A stretch of 64,000 nucleotides of DNA from NCBI GenBank assembly GCA_011316305.1, contig SAUG01000058.1:124001-188000 (forward strand). The letters run 5' to 3'. Within the stretch, counting starts at the first letter, position 1, and each line of letters begins with the position of its first letter. The notes under the pieces were generated by a model, which was given only the letters and a program-made list of their open reading frames with translations, did no database searches and was not told the origin of the DNA. This document shows positions 1 to 13,643 of the stretch, in pieces. A program made the position numbers and the translations under genes. Source of the stretch: Rusavskia elegans. Lineage: Eukaryota > Ascomycota > Lecanoromycetes > Teloschistales > Teloschistaceae.

Positions 1-3000
1 CTATATTCTATAATTTATATATATACTTCAACCAGTACTATAAATATTATTCGGCTATATTAAATATAAACCTACTAATAAATAATATTCCAAAAAAAAA
101 GAATAAAAATTATAACTCGGATATCGTTACTAATACGAATTATAAACTATTAATAATTTTAGTTAAAGTAAATTTTCTATATTTATTTCGTTATTCTATT
201 TAGTTTCTATATATATAATATCTGGATTTACTTTATAAAAGTTCTATATAATATATAATATATTATAAAGTTTCTATTTTCTTTTTAAACCGTATCTTAA
301 ATTATTTTATATAAAGTTCTACGTCGTCTATAAAATTCTATTTTATTTCTATTAGTTATATAGTTCATTTCCGAAATTATTTTATATTTAATTCTATATC
401 TTTTATAATATTAGAATATATTAATATATCCCGTTTAAATCTATTTCTAATTCATTTTAGATTTAAAAAATAAATATCTAGATTAACGCGAATAGCTAAT
501 ATAAAAAAAATTTCCGTAAACTATAATTAATAAAAATAGCCGAAGTTTAAATTTAACTAATAATTAATAGTCGATTTAATATTAAATAGAAAAAAATTTA
601 TTATTAAAAAATTTAAATTTTTTTTTAAAATATTAGTATACAATAGGATTCGACGTATTATATATTAATCCGTATATTTACTTTTTATAATAAAATTTAT
701 AAAATCTTAGAATATTAGAATACCGTCTAGTTAAGGTTTAGTAATAAAAAATAGAACTAAATTCGATATTTAATCTAAATTTTTAGGTTTTTTTTATATT
801 TTTATAAAGATATTAAATACTATAAAAAGATCTATAATTTATTTTATTTTCTATATCTATAATAAGTTTTTTAATTCAATTAAAAATACTAAAGTATAGC
901 TTCGGAGAAAGTAGATTTTTTAGAGAAAAAAACTTTTTAAAATTTTAAATACGGCTTTCGTTAAGCTTTCTTACTACAACTATAGTAAAATTTAAAATAA
1001 TTTAAAATTATTCTATAGATAATTAGTTTTATAATATTTATCGTTCAGTTTTCTATTATTTAGTAATATATTTTAGATAGAAAATATTAATAATAGTAAA
1101 TACTAGAAGAATGTTTATTAGAATATATTAAAAGAAACGTATTATATCTATTATAATGAGTTTTCCGGAACTATATTAAAATTAGAAAAAATATCTAGCT
1201 AATAAAATTTCTAGAAAGCCGAAATATTTAAAAATTATTTATTTAAAAATAGCCTATAATATTTAGATAAAGTTTATAATAAATTTATAATTTATAAAAA
1301 ATAAAATAAATATAATCTAAATTTTTACTATATATTTTATTTATCTATATTTTATTAGCTTCTTTCTATTTTTATAATCTAATTAGAAATAATAAATTCA
1401 TTTTCGATTAATAATACGAATTAGAATTTTAGTTCTCTATTTTTATATAGATCGCGCGCGATATCTTTACTACTATTTTATACGAATTTATAAAAAAAAA
1501 TATTATATTCTATTATAAATGGAATCTATAGCGATTATAAATTATATTATCTATTAATAATTAAAGCGAAAATAATCCTTCGCTGATACTATTTTAAAAA
1601 AGATAAAAAAGAATTTTAATTTCTATAAACTAACTTCTAGTAAAAAACCGAAATAGATAAAGTTAAAAAAAAAGAAAATAGAAGTTTATAATAAAATATT
1701 AAAAGATAAACCATATCGCGATAATATTAGCGATAATAAAAAAAATAATACGAACTAATTAGTAAATTTAATCGCTTTATTAATTTTAATATTTCATCTT
1801 CCTAATTTTAATTTTTTAGATAAAAAATCCTAGCTTTTAAGTTCGGAAATAAAGATAATATTTAACTATTGGAGTAACTAGTAGTAGATTAATAAAGGTT
1901 TAGCTAGATCGAAGGAAAAAAAAGATATTAATAGTTATTATTTTAAAAAATCGTATAATTTTAATATTATATATACTAATTTCTTATTATATAAACGTTC
2001 TAATTTTAATAATTATAAAATTAAAAGTAGTAAATATAGTTATAGCTAAAGATCTATCTATATTTATCGGAGAATATATTTTTAATTAAAACTATCTACT
2101 AAACTGTTTTTTCTCGCTATAATAATCCGGATTATTATACTATTTATTCTATATTATTTTAGATTATTTCAAGTCTATTTTTTAAATTAATTAAAAATAA
2201 AAGTCTATAGATTTATAATTACTAAATTTTATTTTTACTAGATAGTAGACGTTAGCCGTCTTCCAAATATCCTTTTCTAATATTTATTTATCGAAGAAAA
2301 AATTAGAATCGAGATAAATATCCTATATTCGGCGGGACTAGATAGTTTAATCTAATTTTTTTTATAATTTTAAAACTTTCTAGTTATAGGATAGCGGTAG
2401 ATTAAAAGATTCCTCTATAATTTTATATTTTATCGGCTAAAATAAATATATAGCGGCTAGGATTCTAGTAGATATATTCTATTCTATAAAAGTTAATCAA
2501 TATATCTTTTACTATAGATATTTAATTATAAAAATATATCTATATAATGAAAAAACTAGAATCTATAGAAGTTGTTATATTTATATAATATTTATACGTA
2601 CGTATTATCTTATATATATCTATAGAAATTAATATATTTAAATTTAACTTTTATATTAAAAATTATTTCGTTTTAAATACTTTATATTAGATTAAATATA
2701 TATAGTATATATTAGTAATCACGTTTCAATTTAATTTTTTTTAGTAGTAGTTAAATTTACTATCCGATATATTTTTAATTTCGAAGTTTTATTTATCGTT
2801 TAAAGCTACTATAGTTTTATATATAGAATTTAAACCGATATTCAATTTATATATCTTCGGAAAATAAAGATATAATTTTATATTTTATAGCTATCTCTTT
2901 ATCTAAATTCTTTTAATATTTATCCTCTTTTTTATTTTCTTTAATAGTATATATTAAGATTCCGGAGTTTATAAATATTTAATATCTAGCAGTAATTACT

Positions 3001-4064
3001 ATTATATACTTTTTTTTTCAAAATTTCTCCTAGCTAGTTAATATAATATTTTATAATATTAAGTCTAATATATTTACTATTTCATCTAGATATCTATTTT
3101 AATCTATATTTTTATATTAATTTATTCGGTTTTATTAGTAACTATATATTTAGAAAACGATTTTATAGTTTTCAAAATATAATTAAATACTATATAATCG
3201 AATTTTCTAGCTTTCGATAGTTCTAGTTTATAGAAGCTATACTAAATCGTCCGTTTTTTAAAAGTAATTATTCGTAGATTTATAAATTGTTTTTCGTCCC
3301 TTTTAAATTTACTCTATAGTTTAAATAGGCGGCTAAATTACCTCCGATTTAATTATAGTATATCTATATCTATTAATAATTTATTAAACTAACTATCAAT
3401 TTATAGCGATAAAGAGTTATTTTATATAATACTCTATTTACTATATCGCTACTTAGTTATTATCGACTCTATATTATATACCGTTAGTACGGTAGTTATA
3501 TAATAAATATAAATAGAAAGATCTAAACCTACAGTAAGAATTAGCTAATAATATATCGTGATAGCGATATTTTACTATTTTAAATTTAAATTTAAACGGT
3601 TCGTTCTATCTAGCGTTTAAATATCCGCGTATATACTATTTCCGATATATTTATACTATTATTTGTATAGAAATAAATACAGATTAGTCTAACTATAGAT
3701 AATTACAATAATAGATTTTATGGTTAAATAAAACGTATTTAAATTAAATGTATAAAAATTTCGAAAATTAAAAAAAATTATTTAAATATATTTATTCTAT
3801 ATATTATCGGATAAATGGAAATAAAATTAAATTTATTAACTATAAAAATTAGCTATAATTAATGGTTATCGAATAAAAAAATTTAAATAGCTAAAGATTC
3901 TATAATAGTATATTTATAATAAATATTTTCCCTTTGTAAAGCCCCTGTCCGGGGTTATAATTAAGTTATTATATATATACCTTTCATTACCGTAGTTTTT
4001 ATACGGTAATAACAGTTGTTGCTTGTATAGTAAAGAATTTTCGCAGTTAAAAGAAGCAGTTAAC
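1..4064. other. RIP-degraded A+T-rich DNA, nothing identifiable
   Basis: Very A+T-rich sequence with TpA dominating, CpG still present and CpA/TpG rare, which is the signature left by repeat-induced point mutation. No open frame of 60 codons exists on either strand. A short G+C-richer patch near 3,935-3,965 has a small CCCC..GGGG hairpin. The stretch is presumably old transposon sequence, but I could not assign it to a family. Confidence 0.7.
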
Positions 4065-4956
4065 TAAGGTTTACAGCGTTAATCGTTTTTATTCTATTAT
4101 ATCCTCTATTTAATTACTATTGTTCCCCTATATAAATATACCTTTTGTTACTCGCAGTCCTCTACGTAGATTCCCTTATACTACTTCGAAATACGCACGA
4201 TTATAAGCTACTAATATAGCTTCCAGGACTACCTACTAGGCGGTAATACTATCTTTTATCCTCGTTACTTTATCTTTATCTATAGTCGTACCCGAATCTA
4301 GACGGTCTACTAACCTATTTAGATACTCGACGACTGCTAGCTTAACTGCCAGCTTAATAGCCAGCTTAGATTCCTACTCGAATTCTAGTAGGATAAGAGC
4401 TTCTACTAGAAGTCTAATACGGTCGCTAAAACTATATAGTTCCGGTAGATTCGAAATACGAGGCTTTAGCGTCGTATTTAGGACTATCGGATTCTAGGAT
4501 TCGAAGTCCGTTATAGTAGGCGGACTAGCGAGGACTCGGTTAACGTAATCGAATAGCTCGAATTCGGCGGTTTTAAGCTCTATTTTTTTAAATTAGAAAG
4601 ATATAATTATAGTTATCTAGTATTAGTAGAGATTCTATATATATCAGCCTACAGCCTAGGCTATTGCGGAAAATACGTACGTCAGATATAATAGTAGGTA
4701 TTAGTAAAAGAAAATAAAGAAAAAGCGACTATAAAGTATATATATATACGAAAATTCTACTACGTTATATTTTAAATACACTATAGAAATTTATATTATA
4801 AACGTATTACGGAATAGATTAGAGTTAATTTTATATAGTTCTTTAGTTTAAATTAATTAGACTAGGATACTAGTTCTTATACCGTATATCTAACGCTAGC
4901 GTACTAATATTAAAGTGAATTACTTACGGAACCGACGGTTAATCGGGTACTAAAAA
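4065..4956 (-). repeat. Unclassified dispersed repeat, copy 1
   Basis: This copy shares its two ends with a stretch at 10,694-11,470. One end carries GTTTACAGCG near 4,070. The other carries CCGTATATYTAA, then a CGGAACC..GGTT motif and GGGTACTAAAA near 4,955. Fragments of the second end recur at 54,080-54,156 and, inverted, at 41,862-42,250. The A-rich border at 4,956 suggests a true element end. No terminal inverted repeats or LTRs were found, so the class is unknown. The interior is G+C-richer and less damaged than its surroundings and holds a coding-like segment on the minus strand. Confidence 0.55.
4100..4583 (-). pseudogene. Coding-like remnant inside repeat copy 1
   Basis: Read on the minus strand, about 155 codons stay in one frame with only a handful of stops, each explicable as CAA/CAG/TGG changed by RIP. 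The first plausible codon is ATA (possibly a mutated ATG) near 4,583. The translation begins I-E-L-K-T-A-E-F-E-L-F-D-Y-V and has an alpha-helical, Leu/Val/Ala-rich centre with a repeated K-L-A pattern (KLAIKLAVKLAVVEYL). I do not recognise the protein. It could be an ORF carried by the repeat or a captured host gene fragment. The corresponding interior of copy 2 is different sequence. Confidence 0.4.
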
Positions 4957-7900
4957 AATATAAAATAAAAATAAATAAATAAAATAATATAATAAATATT
5001 TTATTTTTATATTATTAAATCCTAATCTAATATATCTAAATCTATAATCTGGAAACTTTATATATTATATATTTTATAATATTATTATAACACTAATATT
5101 TTTTTAAAAACCTATTATTTATAGTAAAATACCGCGAAAGGCGCTAGTAAAAGTTCCGAAAAAAACTATTAAAACTATTAAAGCGCCGAAGATCAATATA
5201 TATATAAAGATCTAGAAATATTTTCCGAATAAAAAAACTATTATAGATAGTTTATATATCTATAGATTAAAATTATATAGTATATATTTCTATATTTTAT
5301 TTTATAAATTATTTTACGAGTTATTCTATTTAAATTAAATCTTTATAAAATTTCACGGCTATATTTCGCGATATTGAAAAATTATAATAGAATATAAATC
5401 TATTTATATCTAAAGTTTCTTTTATATATTTAGTCCGAGAAATTATAATAAAGATAATTTGAATTAAAAAAAACTCTATACGCTTTTAAATTTTTATAAT
5501 CGAAGTAATTAAAAAAATATTTGAAACAACTTTAGTATTTTAATTTAAAGGTAAAAATTCAATAATAAATAATATAATATATATATATAACTAATATATT
5601 ATATAACGGTTAATTTTATATATATCTATATTGAATATTTTATTATTATATAAAAGAACGTAAAATATATCGTCTAACTATTTACGTTAAAATATCAATA
5701 GTTTCTATTATTTTATATAATATACTACGTTATTAATAATATACTAATATATAATATTTTTAGATAAAATTATTTTTATTTTTTCTATCTATATTATAAT
5801 ATCGCGAAATAAACTTTCCGATAGATTTTATAATATAATTAATCCGTACTATTTTTCTAATATTAAAAATTATTTTAAAAAAATAGCCGGTTTATTTATT
5901 AAATCGGAAACCGAACCTACCGTTCGCCTATATAAATCTAAAATAAAAAAAACTATTCTATAGTCTATAAATATAGAAATGACTAGTAGATCTAATATAT
6001 TATTACTTAGTAGTAAATTATTAAATAAAAGTTATTATATTAACTTTTTAGAATAGAATATTATAGATATTTTAGAAGAAATAAATATTATAGATATTTT
6101 AGAAGAAATAAATAATAGAAAGAAAGATAATAGTAAAATTATCGAAAGTTAATATATCTAACGGTCGTTTTTTATAATATATCTACTACGTCGGTAATAG
6201 TATATTTAAAAGCTAGTTTCTTAATATACTTTAATTATAGATAAATAGATTATTATAATCGTAGTATACGATAGTATATAGGATGGTATATAGAATAACG
6301 TAATTATAAATACGTCGCTATCGCTGTTAAATAAATAGAATTAATTTACTTTTTTACCTTTTCTAATAGTTATAGATCTACGGCGATAGAAATAGATAAA
6401 TAGATAAAAATAGATTAAAGTATTTATATTAATATCGAAAACTAAAATAGTAACCGGAAATAAAAAAAATAGACGGATTAAATCTATTATATAATTGATA
6501 ACGACATTATATAAATATCTATAAAGCTTGTACGAGCTAAACTTTCTATTTTCATCGCTGATTTGGAAACCTTTTACTAAAATAAACTTTTTCGTTTAGT
6601 TTATTTTATACGATTTATAATAGCGGAAAGAAATATATTGTTGTCGATTATTCTAATATCTATTAGAAAGTATTTTAAAATAAAGTTAGTATATTAAAGC
6701 GTAGATAGCGATAGAAACTTTATATTTCGCTAGTTCTTCTAGAAAGGTCTATAGATTAAAAAACGAAAACCTTTTAATCCGTCGGCTTTTATTTCTTAAG
6801 ATTTAACCGAAGTCTACTGTCGAATAGAATTAGATAAAATTTGTAATAGCTATATTTATCTGTCGAAATTTTACTAATATCTGCTTTCCAGATTTTCTAT
6901 AACCCTCTGCCCTTTATTACTAAAGAGTAGGTCGAAAAAACCAGTATTAAATATACGGCGATAAAGATAGTATAGGCGATGAAACGAATATCGGAACTAA
7001 TATATATTTTTTATATTTGGAATCGAAGGAACGTAGCTATATAGATAGATATATCGTACGCTAGTAAACTAAAATTCTAAGTAAATCCCTATATTATAAC
7101 TACGGCGTTAATCCCGAATAGACCGATATTACTCATTTAACGTACGAGCTGGAAAGGTTATAGACAGAGATATTATAATACCTCTAGATATAAAGTATAA
7201 TATAGTTGCTAGAATAAATAGATATCGATTTTTTCGAAATTTTATATCTATTTGACTAATTTTGGCTACGAGCAAAAGTATTTCTATATAAACGAATACA
7301 TTAATAAAGCGGTTGATTTTAAAACGATATTAATAATTATATTCAAGTTTTATATTAGTTAGTATCGGAACTTTAGACCGCTAGCTAACCGTAGTTTTAA
7401 ACTAATTTCTAAATCCTTCGTATTATATAGAGTTAGAACGGCTGAAAAGTTGACTAGAAAGTTTTAGCGTATATACTATTCCTCGGAGCCTAGATTATTA
7501 ATAAAATTCGGAAATATTTTAGAACAGCTAGCGAAATGCTATTTTAAAAACTATTTAAAACTTCGTTTTTATTACCGTTACGTATTTCTATCCACTCGTT
7601 AACCTCTTGCTTTATTGTATTTTCGTAGTTATAGTAGTAGTTACGGCAGTTTACTAGAGACTCGCTAATCCGAATTTAAGACTTTCCGTTAGAAATACTA
7701 GTAGTAATATCGATAATCTAATTATTATCGACTCGATATCTATTCTAAATACTATTACGCAGTCTAACCCTTGAGTTATAACTAATAATTAAAGGAAATT
7801 GGTCGCTTGGAATAATATATCGAGCGTATAGAAGCCGGATGGAGCGATAACTAAATATATCGTAAACTACTAACGACGATTTTCGGCTAGTAAAACGTTT

Positions 7901-8660
7901 TATTATATATAGTACCGATCTATTAATATATAGATTGTAGTCGTATTTCTAATAGAATTTTATAAAGCTGATTCGTACGAAAGGAATTCGTCTATAGAAA
8001 TAAAAACCGCTGCTTTAAAACTGTTTCCCGTAACGATTATAGCGAAATTTGTCTTTATTATTCCAAATATACTTGCTAATATATATACGATATATAGTAT
8101 TTTATTTTCTAAAATTTCGTACTAAATTTTTATAATTGTATTAAATTTAGTTTTAAATAGCTAATAATTATCGTAATTACAATATTTACGTTTTTCGATA
8201 AATTTCTATCGTAGCTTCTATAGCCTAAAACTCGTAGATATTTTTCCAAAGTACCGTATAGAGAGATAATCTAAAATCTCGTCGATAACCTTTAGAATTC
8301 TAGCTACGGCAAGCGATACTTCTATCTAATAGAAAAAAATAATCAAGAATATCTATTTTCTATTTAAACGGGTCGATAGATTTAAATATAAGCTTTTCTA
8401 ATAGTTTTTTATAATATAAAATTATAGAAGTTAGAATTTAAACTTTCGCGACGCCGTTTAGAAACTTTGATTTTACTATATAGAATATACGTTCGATATT
8501 TACTACTATATCGATAGCGGAACTGCGGCCGAAAAGATAATTACGAAGACTTTCTAGTATATCTACAGGCTACTACAGCTAATAACTAGTCCTATCTAGC
8601 TAAAACGTAGTAGAGATAAAAATTTTTAGAAAAAAGAACGTTTAATCGCTATATATCGTA
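4957..8660. other. RIP-degraded DNA, no family assigned
   Basis: A+T-rich RIP-type sequence without open frames. The part from about 6,540 to 8,640 is somewhat richer in G+C and may be a degraded coding region, but neither strand gave a protein I recognise. A 27 bp unit is duplicated in tandem at 6,058-6,111. Confidence 0.6.
6058..6111. repeat. 27 bp tandem duplication
   Basis: Two adjacent, identical 27 bp units containing ATAGATATTTTAGAAG. The two units show no RIP difference, so the duplication probably arose after most of the mutation in this region. Confidence 0.8.
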
Positions 8661-8950
8661 TAGACTGGCCGTCGGATCGGATTTCGAATCTAGATTAACT
8701 AATCCGACCCGACCTAAATCGAATTATAATTAAGTTTAATCTAATTTAAATTAGGTCGGGTTTTTCTATAATTCGATCTAATTCGAATCCGGATCGGAAT
8801 CGGATATCTAAATTTAATTTACTAAAATACAGAAATTATATATAAAAATACAGATCTAATATTAAAATATAATTTTTTTCTTATATTATATTATCTATAA
8901 ATCTCTATCTTTTTCTAATAATATACTAAAGATTTTAAATATTTCTAATA
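8661..8950 (+). mobile_element. hAT-family terminus, copy A
   Basis: Starts with TAGACTGGCCGTCGG and continues with CCGACCCGA/TCGGGT subterminal motifs. It aligns for roughly 290 bp with the left end of the element at 12,316-14,152. Where that element carries a 335 bp MITE, this copy reads straight through (GAATC-CG-GATCGGAATC), so it serves as the empty site. Homology fades near 8,950 and no matching right end was found, so the copy is either truncated or a longer relative. Confidence 0.65.
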
Positions 8951-10128
8951 TTAATATATACTATTTATTATTTTTTATAAAATAGTTGATACTATTTGTA
9001 TTATTATTTAATATCTATATATCTATATTTTCTTTCTATATTACTATTATAGAAACGTAATATAAAATATCTAATATAAATATCGATCTTCGTCTTTTTA
9101 TTTTCTAGACCTATACGTTTAGTAAAAATCTCTCTACTAGATTTCCGTTAAATAATATCTATTCTAGTTAATCTATAAACTAGTTTCTAAACCGATTTAT
9201 AATCGGAATTCTAGTTAAATTTAATAGTTTATATAAAAAGTAATAAAAGATTATTAAAGATATAGTAGATAAAATTCGAGTCGACTATCTAGAACTAGTA
9301 TTTTAGGATAATAATAAGTTTATTTAATAGGATATAAATAACTATTAAATCTACTAATAATTTTCATCTAGTATTTCTATCGCTATAGATATTAAAAATA
9401 GAATTCGAAAGAAAATAGCCGATTTTTTATAGGCGAAAAAGGCTTTAGTTTAAAAATAATCGTTTTAGTAGAATGAATTCTACTAGATAGCTTTAATAAT
9501 AGATAGTCTATCTATAATTATATATAAATACCATTCTAAAGTTTTTAACTATTTTATAATTTCTAGTTCTTTAAATATATCTATTATAAAAAGATATTTT
9601 TCGATTAATAGTTACTATAAGTTTAAGCGACGTAATTAATAGTCTATTATTAAAGTAATATTTTTCAGCGTAAATAGTAAATAGTAATATAAAGAGATAA
9701 TATAAAGCTTATTTATTTAATAATAGAAAAAGTACTATATTAAACTAGATTCTACTTTCAACTAAAACGCCTAAAATAGATATCTATATAAAATTTTCTT
9801 AGATTTAAATCTACTAGTTCGGACTATCGAAAACGAGAATTTTAAAAAACTACTATATATATTTCTTTTAGAAATATAGCTATTCAAACGTAAATAATCT
9901 ATAATAATAATATTTAATAAATATAAAACTATCCGCGATAGAATTTAATTTAATTTAAAAACCGTAGGACGTATTTTATTTATATTAAATATTTGAATAT
10001 CTTTTAAAAGGTTTCTATTTAGAATTATATTGAATTTTCATATATATATATATATATATTTTATCAACGTTATATACGGCAACGATCATTGTATTTTACG
10101 TATAAAGAAATTTTCATAGCCAAAGATA
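8951..10128. other. RIP-degraded DNA, unassigned
   Basis: A+T-rich and stop-laden on both strands. It follows the hAT-like end at 8,661 and might be the degraded interior of a longer hAT element, but no transposase motif could be read. Confidence 0.5.
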
Positions 10129-10130
10129 TA

Positions 10131-10681
10131 CATCAGCAAAAGTGTCGACCCCGTTCAAAATTAATTAAACAGGTCTGAACTGATAAGCGGGTCTGATTCT
10201 ATATCCTGCCTAGCGCGTTATAAAAGCGCTTATAAACAAACTTTCTGTTTAAAAACAAGATTTTAGCTTATAAGCGCTTATAAGCGCCCTGAACGCTTTA
10301 AACGAGTTTTAAAATTTTAAAAAAAAATCTTTTAAAAACTCTAAGTTCCACTATCTAGTAGGGCTACTAGTATTCTATAAAATATCTATACTAGTATACT
10401 TTTAGCGTAGATTTCAAAAATTTTATTTATATAACGCTAGCGTTACTAGTTTCTAAACTAGAGACTTCCCGTTATCAAACGGGAATTAACGAGCACTAAA
10501 CTTTAAAAAATTTAATTTCAAAATTCTAAATATAGATAAAATAGACGTTTTTAGAATATATCTAAATTTTTCTGCTTACTAAACAAGATAATCTTGCTTA
10601 AACCGGTTTAAACCGGTTCAATCGATTCTGAACGCTTTTTTCATTTTAAAATGCTATGAACGGGTTGCACATTTGCTGATG
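10131..10681. mobile_element. MITE, 551 bp, TA target site (Tc1/mariner type)
   Basis: Terminal inverted repeats of about 28 bp: the left end starts CATCAGCAAAAGTGTCGACC and the reverse complement of the right end starts CATCAGCAAATGTGCAACCC. The element is flanked by TA on both sides (10,129-10,130 and 10,682-10,683), as for Tc1/mariner/pogo-type insertions. The interior has GCGCTTATAA repeats on the left and tandem AACCGGTTT motifs on the right. It has no coding capacity, so it is non-autonomous. CpA and TpG are retained much better than in the flanks, indicating a younger insertion or one below the length that RIP recognises. Confidence 0.85.
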
Positions 10682-10693
10682 TATTCGTCAGGT

Positions 10694-11470
10694 AAAGTTT
10701 ACAGCGCAATTAATTACTTCTATTTAACTATTTCCCTTTTTATTCGATTATAAATCCTCTACTATATTTAAATACTATATATTCTTTCCTCGATATTATA
10801 AATAATCAGATGTATTTAATATTTCTACTATATTATCTACTATACTGCGAAGTAATTATTTATATTTATCGTATCGGCTATATTTATTATATAATCTATA
10901 TCTAAACGCTCCGCCAAGCTATTAAAATACTTTTTAGTTTACCTAGTTTTAAAAGGGTCGTTAGATAATACGCTGGCTACTATAGTCAAAAGCTTTACCC
11001 GATCGATTAAATTAAAAAGGGATAGAGAAGTCGGATAGCACGTTTTAAAGGCGGTAAGAAAAAGATTTAGATTAAAGTCGAAATAGGTTATTCTAGTTAT
11101 AACGAGATAGTCGACGACTATATAGATAGATATAGTTATTACGGATATACTACCGTCTGGTTTAGTTTATAACTATAGCTATTACGGGAATATATACGTA
11201 TGTAAAAGCTTTTAGATTTATATTACTAGTAAAAGAAAAAGAAACGATAATTGCGAGATATATTTATCTATAAAAATTTCTATATTGAATTATCGGTAGA
11301 AAAATATATTATATTACTAAGTAAATTTAAATTAAAATTCTATAGAAAAAACAGTTATTTACGTTAACTAAACTAGAGTATAAATTCTACTACCGTATAT
11401 TTAATACTGGTATATTAACGTTTGATTTGCTTACCGAACCAGTGGTTCACCGGATACCAAAACCAAAACA
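10694..11470 (-). repeat. Unclassified dispersed repeat, copy 2
   Basis: Begins GTTTACAGCGC near 10,697, eleven bases after the MITE, and ends with ACCGAACCAGTGGTTCACCG followed by GGATACCAAAACC near 11,465. The end contains a GAACC..GGTTC palindrome. The outer 300 bp aligns in inverted orientation with 41,862-42,250, including GAATATACGGTA, TTAACGTAAATAACG and ATAATTCAATATAGAA blocks. Its interior differs from copy 1, so the family has conserved ends with different middles, or one copy is a composite. Confidence 0.6.
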
Positions 11471-12307
11471 AATAATTAAATAAATATCTGATTAAATCTA
11501 TAGAAGATCGCGTATTTAAAAGTACTCGTATAGTAGATTAATACGTAGTTTTAATTTTAAAAACGTCTATTTAAATTTATATCTTTATCTATAAATTACT
11601 CCGGCTATATATAATACTAAAAGCTATTAACGTTTTTAGAGTTTTTCTAATTTAAATAGTAGCTTTTTAATATTATTACCGATAATATTAAATCTAACTC
11701 TATTTTAAAAAAAGGAATTTAAAAAAGCTTTTAATCGATTTAATAGTTAATAGGATCGACTATAAAATTTACTATTTTATCTAGTTTATATAGTAAATCT
11801 AGTAGTTTAAAACTTTATTAAAACTATTAGATTATAAATATCAGACGATAACTTTATCTATTAGCTAGATAATAAATAAATTACGGCTATTAGTACCGGC
11901 TTATCGAAAGTTATAAAAAAGATAAAATACGTAGATAATATAAATTAAAAGATTTCTATATTTATAGTATTTTTAGGCTCGCGTTATTATAGTTTATTTC
12001 GATACTTCCTTTTATATAAATTTCGCTTTAAAGAATTTTAGAATAGAGCCGACCCTAATTCCCGCGCTAGAAATTTTATTTAAAATATTTATATTTAATA
12101 GAATGCCATTTATTTTATAATTCGTAGGATATATCTACTTCGCTAAACTATTAATAAATTTCTCGAAAAGAATTCGCGAAATCTATAAATATAAAGGACT
12201 ATTTTGAATATAGATAAATAGTAATCTTTTTTTCTTATAGATAGTATACTACAACCGTTCTATAAAATTATTTTAATAGTTTCGCGAACTATAGATATTA
12301 GAATTTA
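11471..12307. other. RIP-degraded host DNA of the hAT insertion
   Basis: A+T-rich sequence with no open frame and no protein I could recognise. It forms the left flank of the hAT element and supplies the 8 bp target at 12,308-12,315. Confidence 0.6.
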
Positions 12308-12446
12308 TCTAGTATTAGATTGGCCGTCGGGTCGGATTTCGAATCTAAATTAACTAATCCGATCCGATTCGAATCGGATTATAATTAAATCTAATCTAAT
12401 TTAAATCGGATCGGATTTTTCTATAATTCGATCCGACTCGAATCTA

Positions 12447-12781
12447 GATTCTCGCCGGAATAGGTTAGAGAAATCGATTAGAGTTTGATATAGTAGACTA
12501 TTTTAGATTGATATAGTATAGGTTTTAGAAATCTTTAATTTAACCTATTTCAATAGTATAGATTTTTTAAATTATTCTATAAAATATTCTATATTTATTT
12601 TTATTAAATCTATATATATTAGGCCTATTTAACTATATTCTTTTTTTAAATTAAGCTTCGGCCTCTATTTTATAAAAACTCTATACTATTTACGCTTTAA
12701 TATATAAAATCTAATATTTTTATAGTATAGATTTTATAGATTAAAATCTATACCAATCTAATCTATTCCGACGAGAAAATC
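12447..12781. mobile_element. MITE a, 335 bp, nested in hAT copy B
   Basis: Terminal inverted repeats containing CTCGCCGGAATAGGTTAGA on the left and CTCGTCGGAATAGATTAGA on the right (reverse complement). TA flanks it at 12,445-12,446 and 12,782-12,783. Copy A of the hAT element lacks it at the same position, which confirms the borders. The interior has further inverted segments (ATAGTATAG.., GATTTTATAGATTAAAATC). Non-coding. Confidence 0.85.
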
Positions 12782-13309
12782 TAGATCGGAATCAAATATC
12801 CGGGTTTAATTTACTAAAACGCTAAAATCGTAAATAAAAATATAATTCTAATATTAAAATATAATTTTTTTCTATATTATACTATCTATAAATTCCTATT
12901 TTTTTCTAATAAAATACTATAGAGATATAGTAAAGATTTAAAGAAATAAAATCGAAAAAGATAAAAGAAAAGGTAAAAGAAAATTTCATAGTACTATAGT
13001 ACTAGTAATATACTAGAATGATATATTCTAAATAGTCTAGCTAATAATCTATTAAAAGAAATATAAATAGAAGTCTAAAACTATCGCTTTTTAAAAAATC
13101 TATAGATACTAGAAAGGCTTTAAATTTTTTATTTCTAAAGTACTTTTCGTTAGACTATATTATAAAATCTTTACCGATATCGCTACTAAAAATATAAATA
13201 GGAAAATCGATAGAATATAAAATATAATATTAGCAATTCTATAGAATATAATAGAAAAATATATAATTATTTTTCTAATAAATAAATATATTACTTTATT
13301 TTATTACTA

Positions 13310-13643
13310 TATCCTCGTCGGAATGGATTAGATTAATATAGATTTTAGCCTGTAAAACCTATATTAATAGAATACTGGATTTTATAGATTAGAACGTAAA
13401 TAATAGAGGATTTTTATAAAATAAAAGCCGAAATTTAATTTAAAAAAATATATAGTTAAATAGACGTAATATATATAGATTTAATAAAAAAAGATATAGA
13501 ATATCTTATATAATAATTTCAAAAATCAATATTATTTAAATAGATTAGATTAGAAGTTTCTAAAACCTATACTATACTAATTTAAAAGAATCTACTATTT
13601 TAAATTTTAATAGATTTTTTCAATTTATTCCGACGAAGATTAT
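13310..13643. mobile_element. MITE b, 334 bp, nested in hAT copy B
   Basis: Same family as the MITE at 12,447-12,781: left end has CTCGTCGGAATGGATTAGATT and the inverted right end TTCGTCGGAATAAATTG. TA occurs at 13,308-13,309 and 13,644-13,645. The hAT copy at about 22,990-24,504 reads through this position near 23,510 without the insert. More mutated than its sibling at the right end. Confidence 0.8.

Noticed and set aside
8951..10128. hAT transposase interior following the copy A terminus
   Set aside because: Position is suggestive, but no transposase block could be read on either strand and no right end was found.
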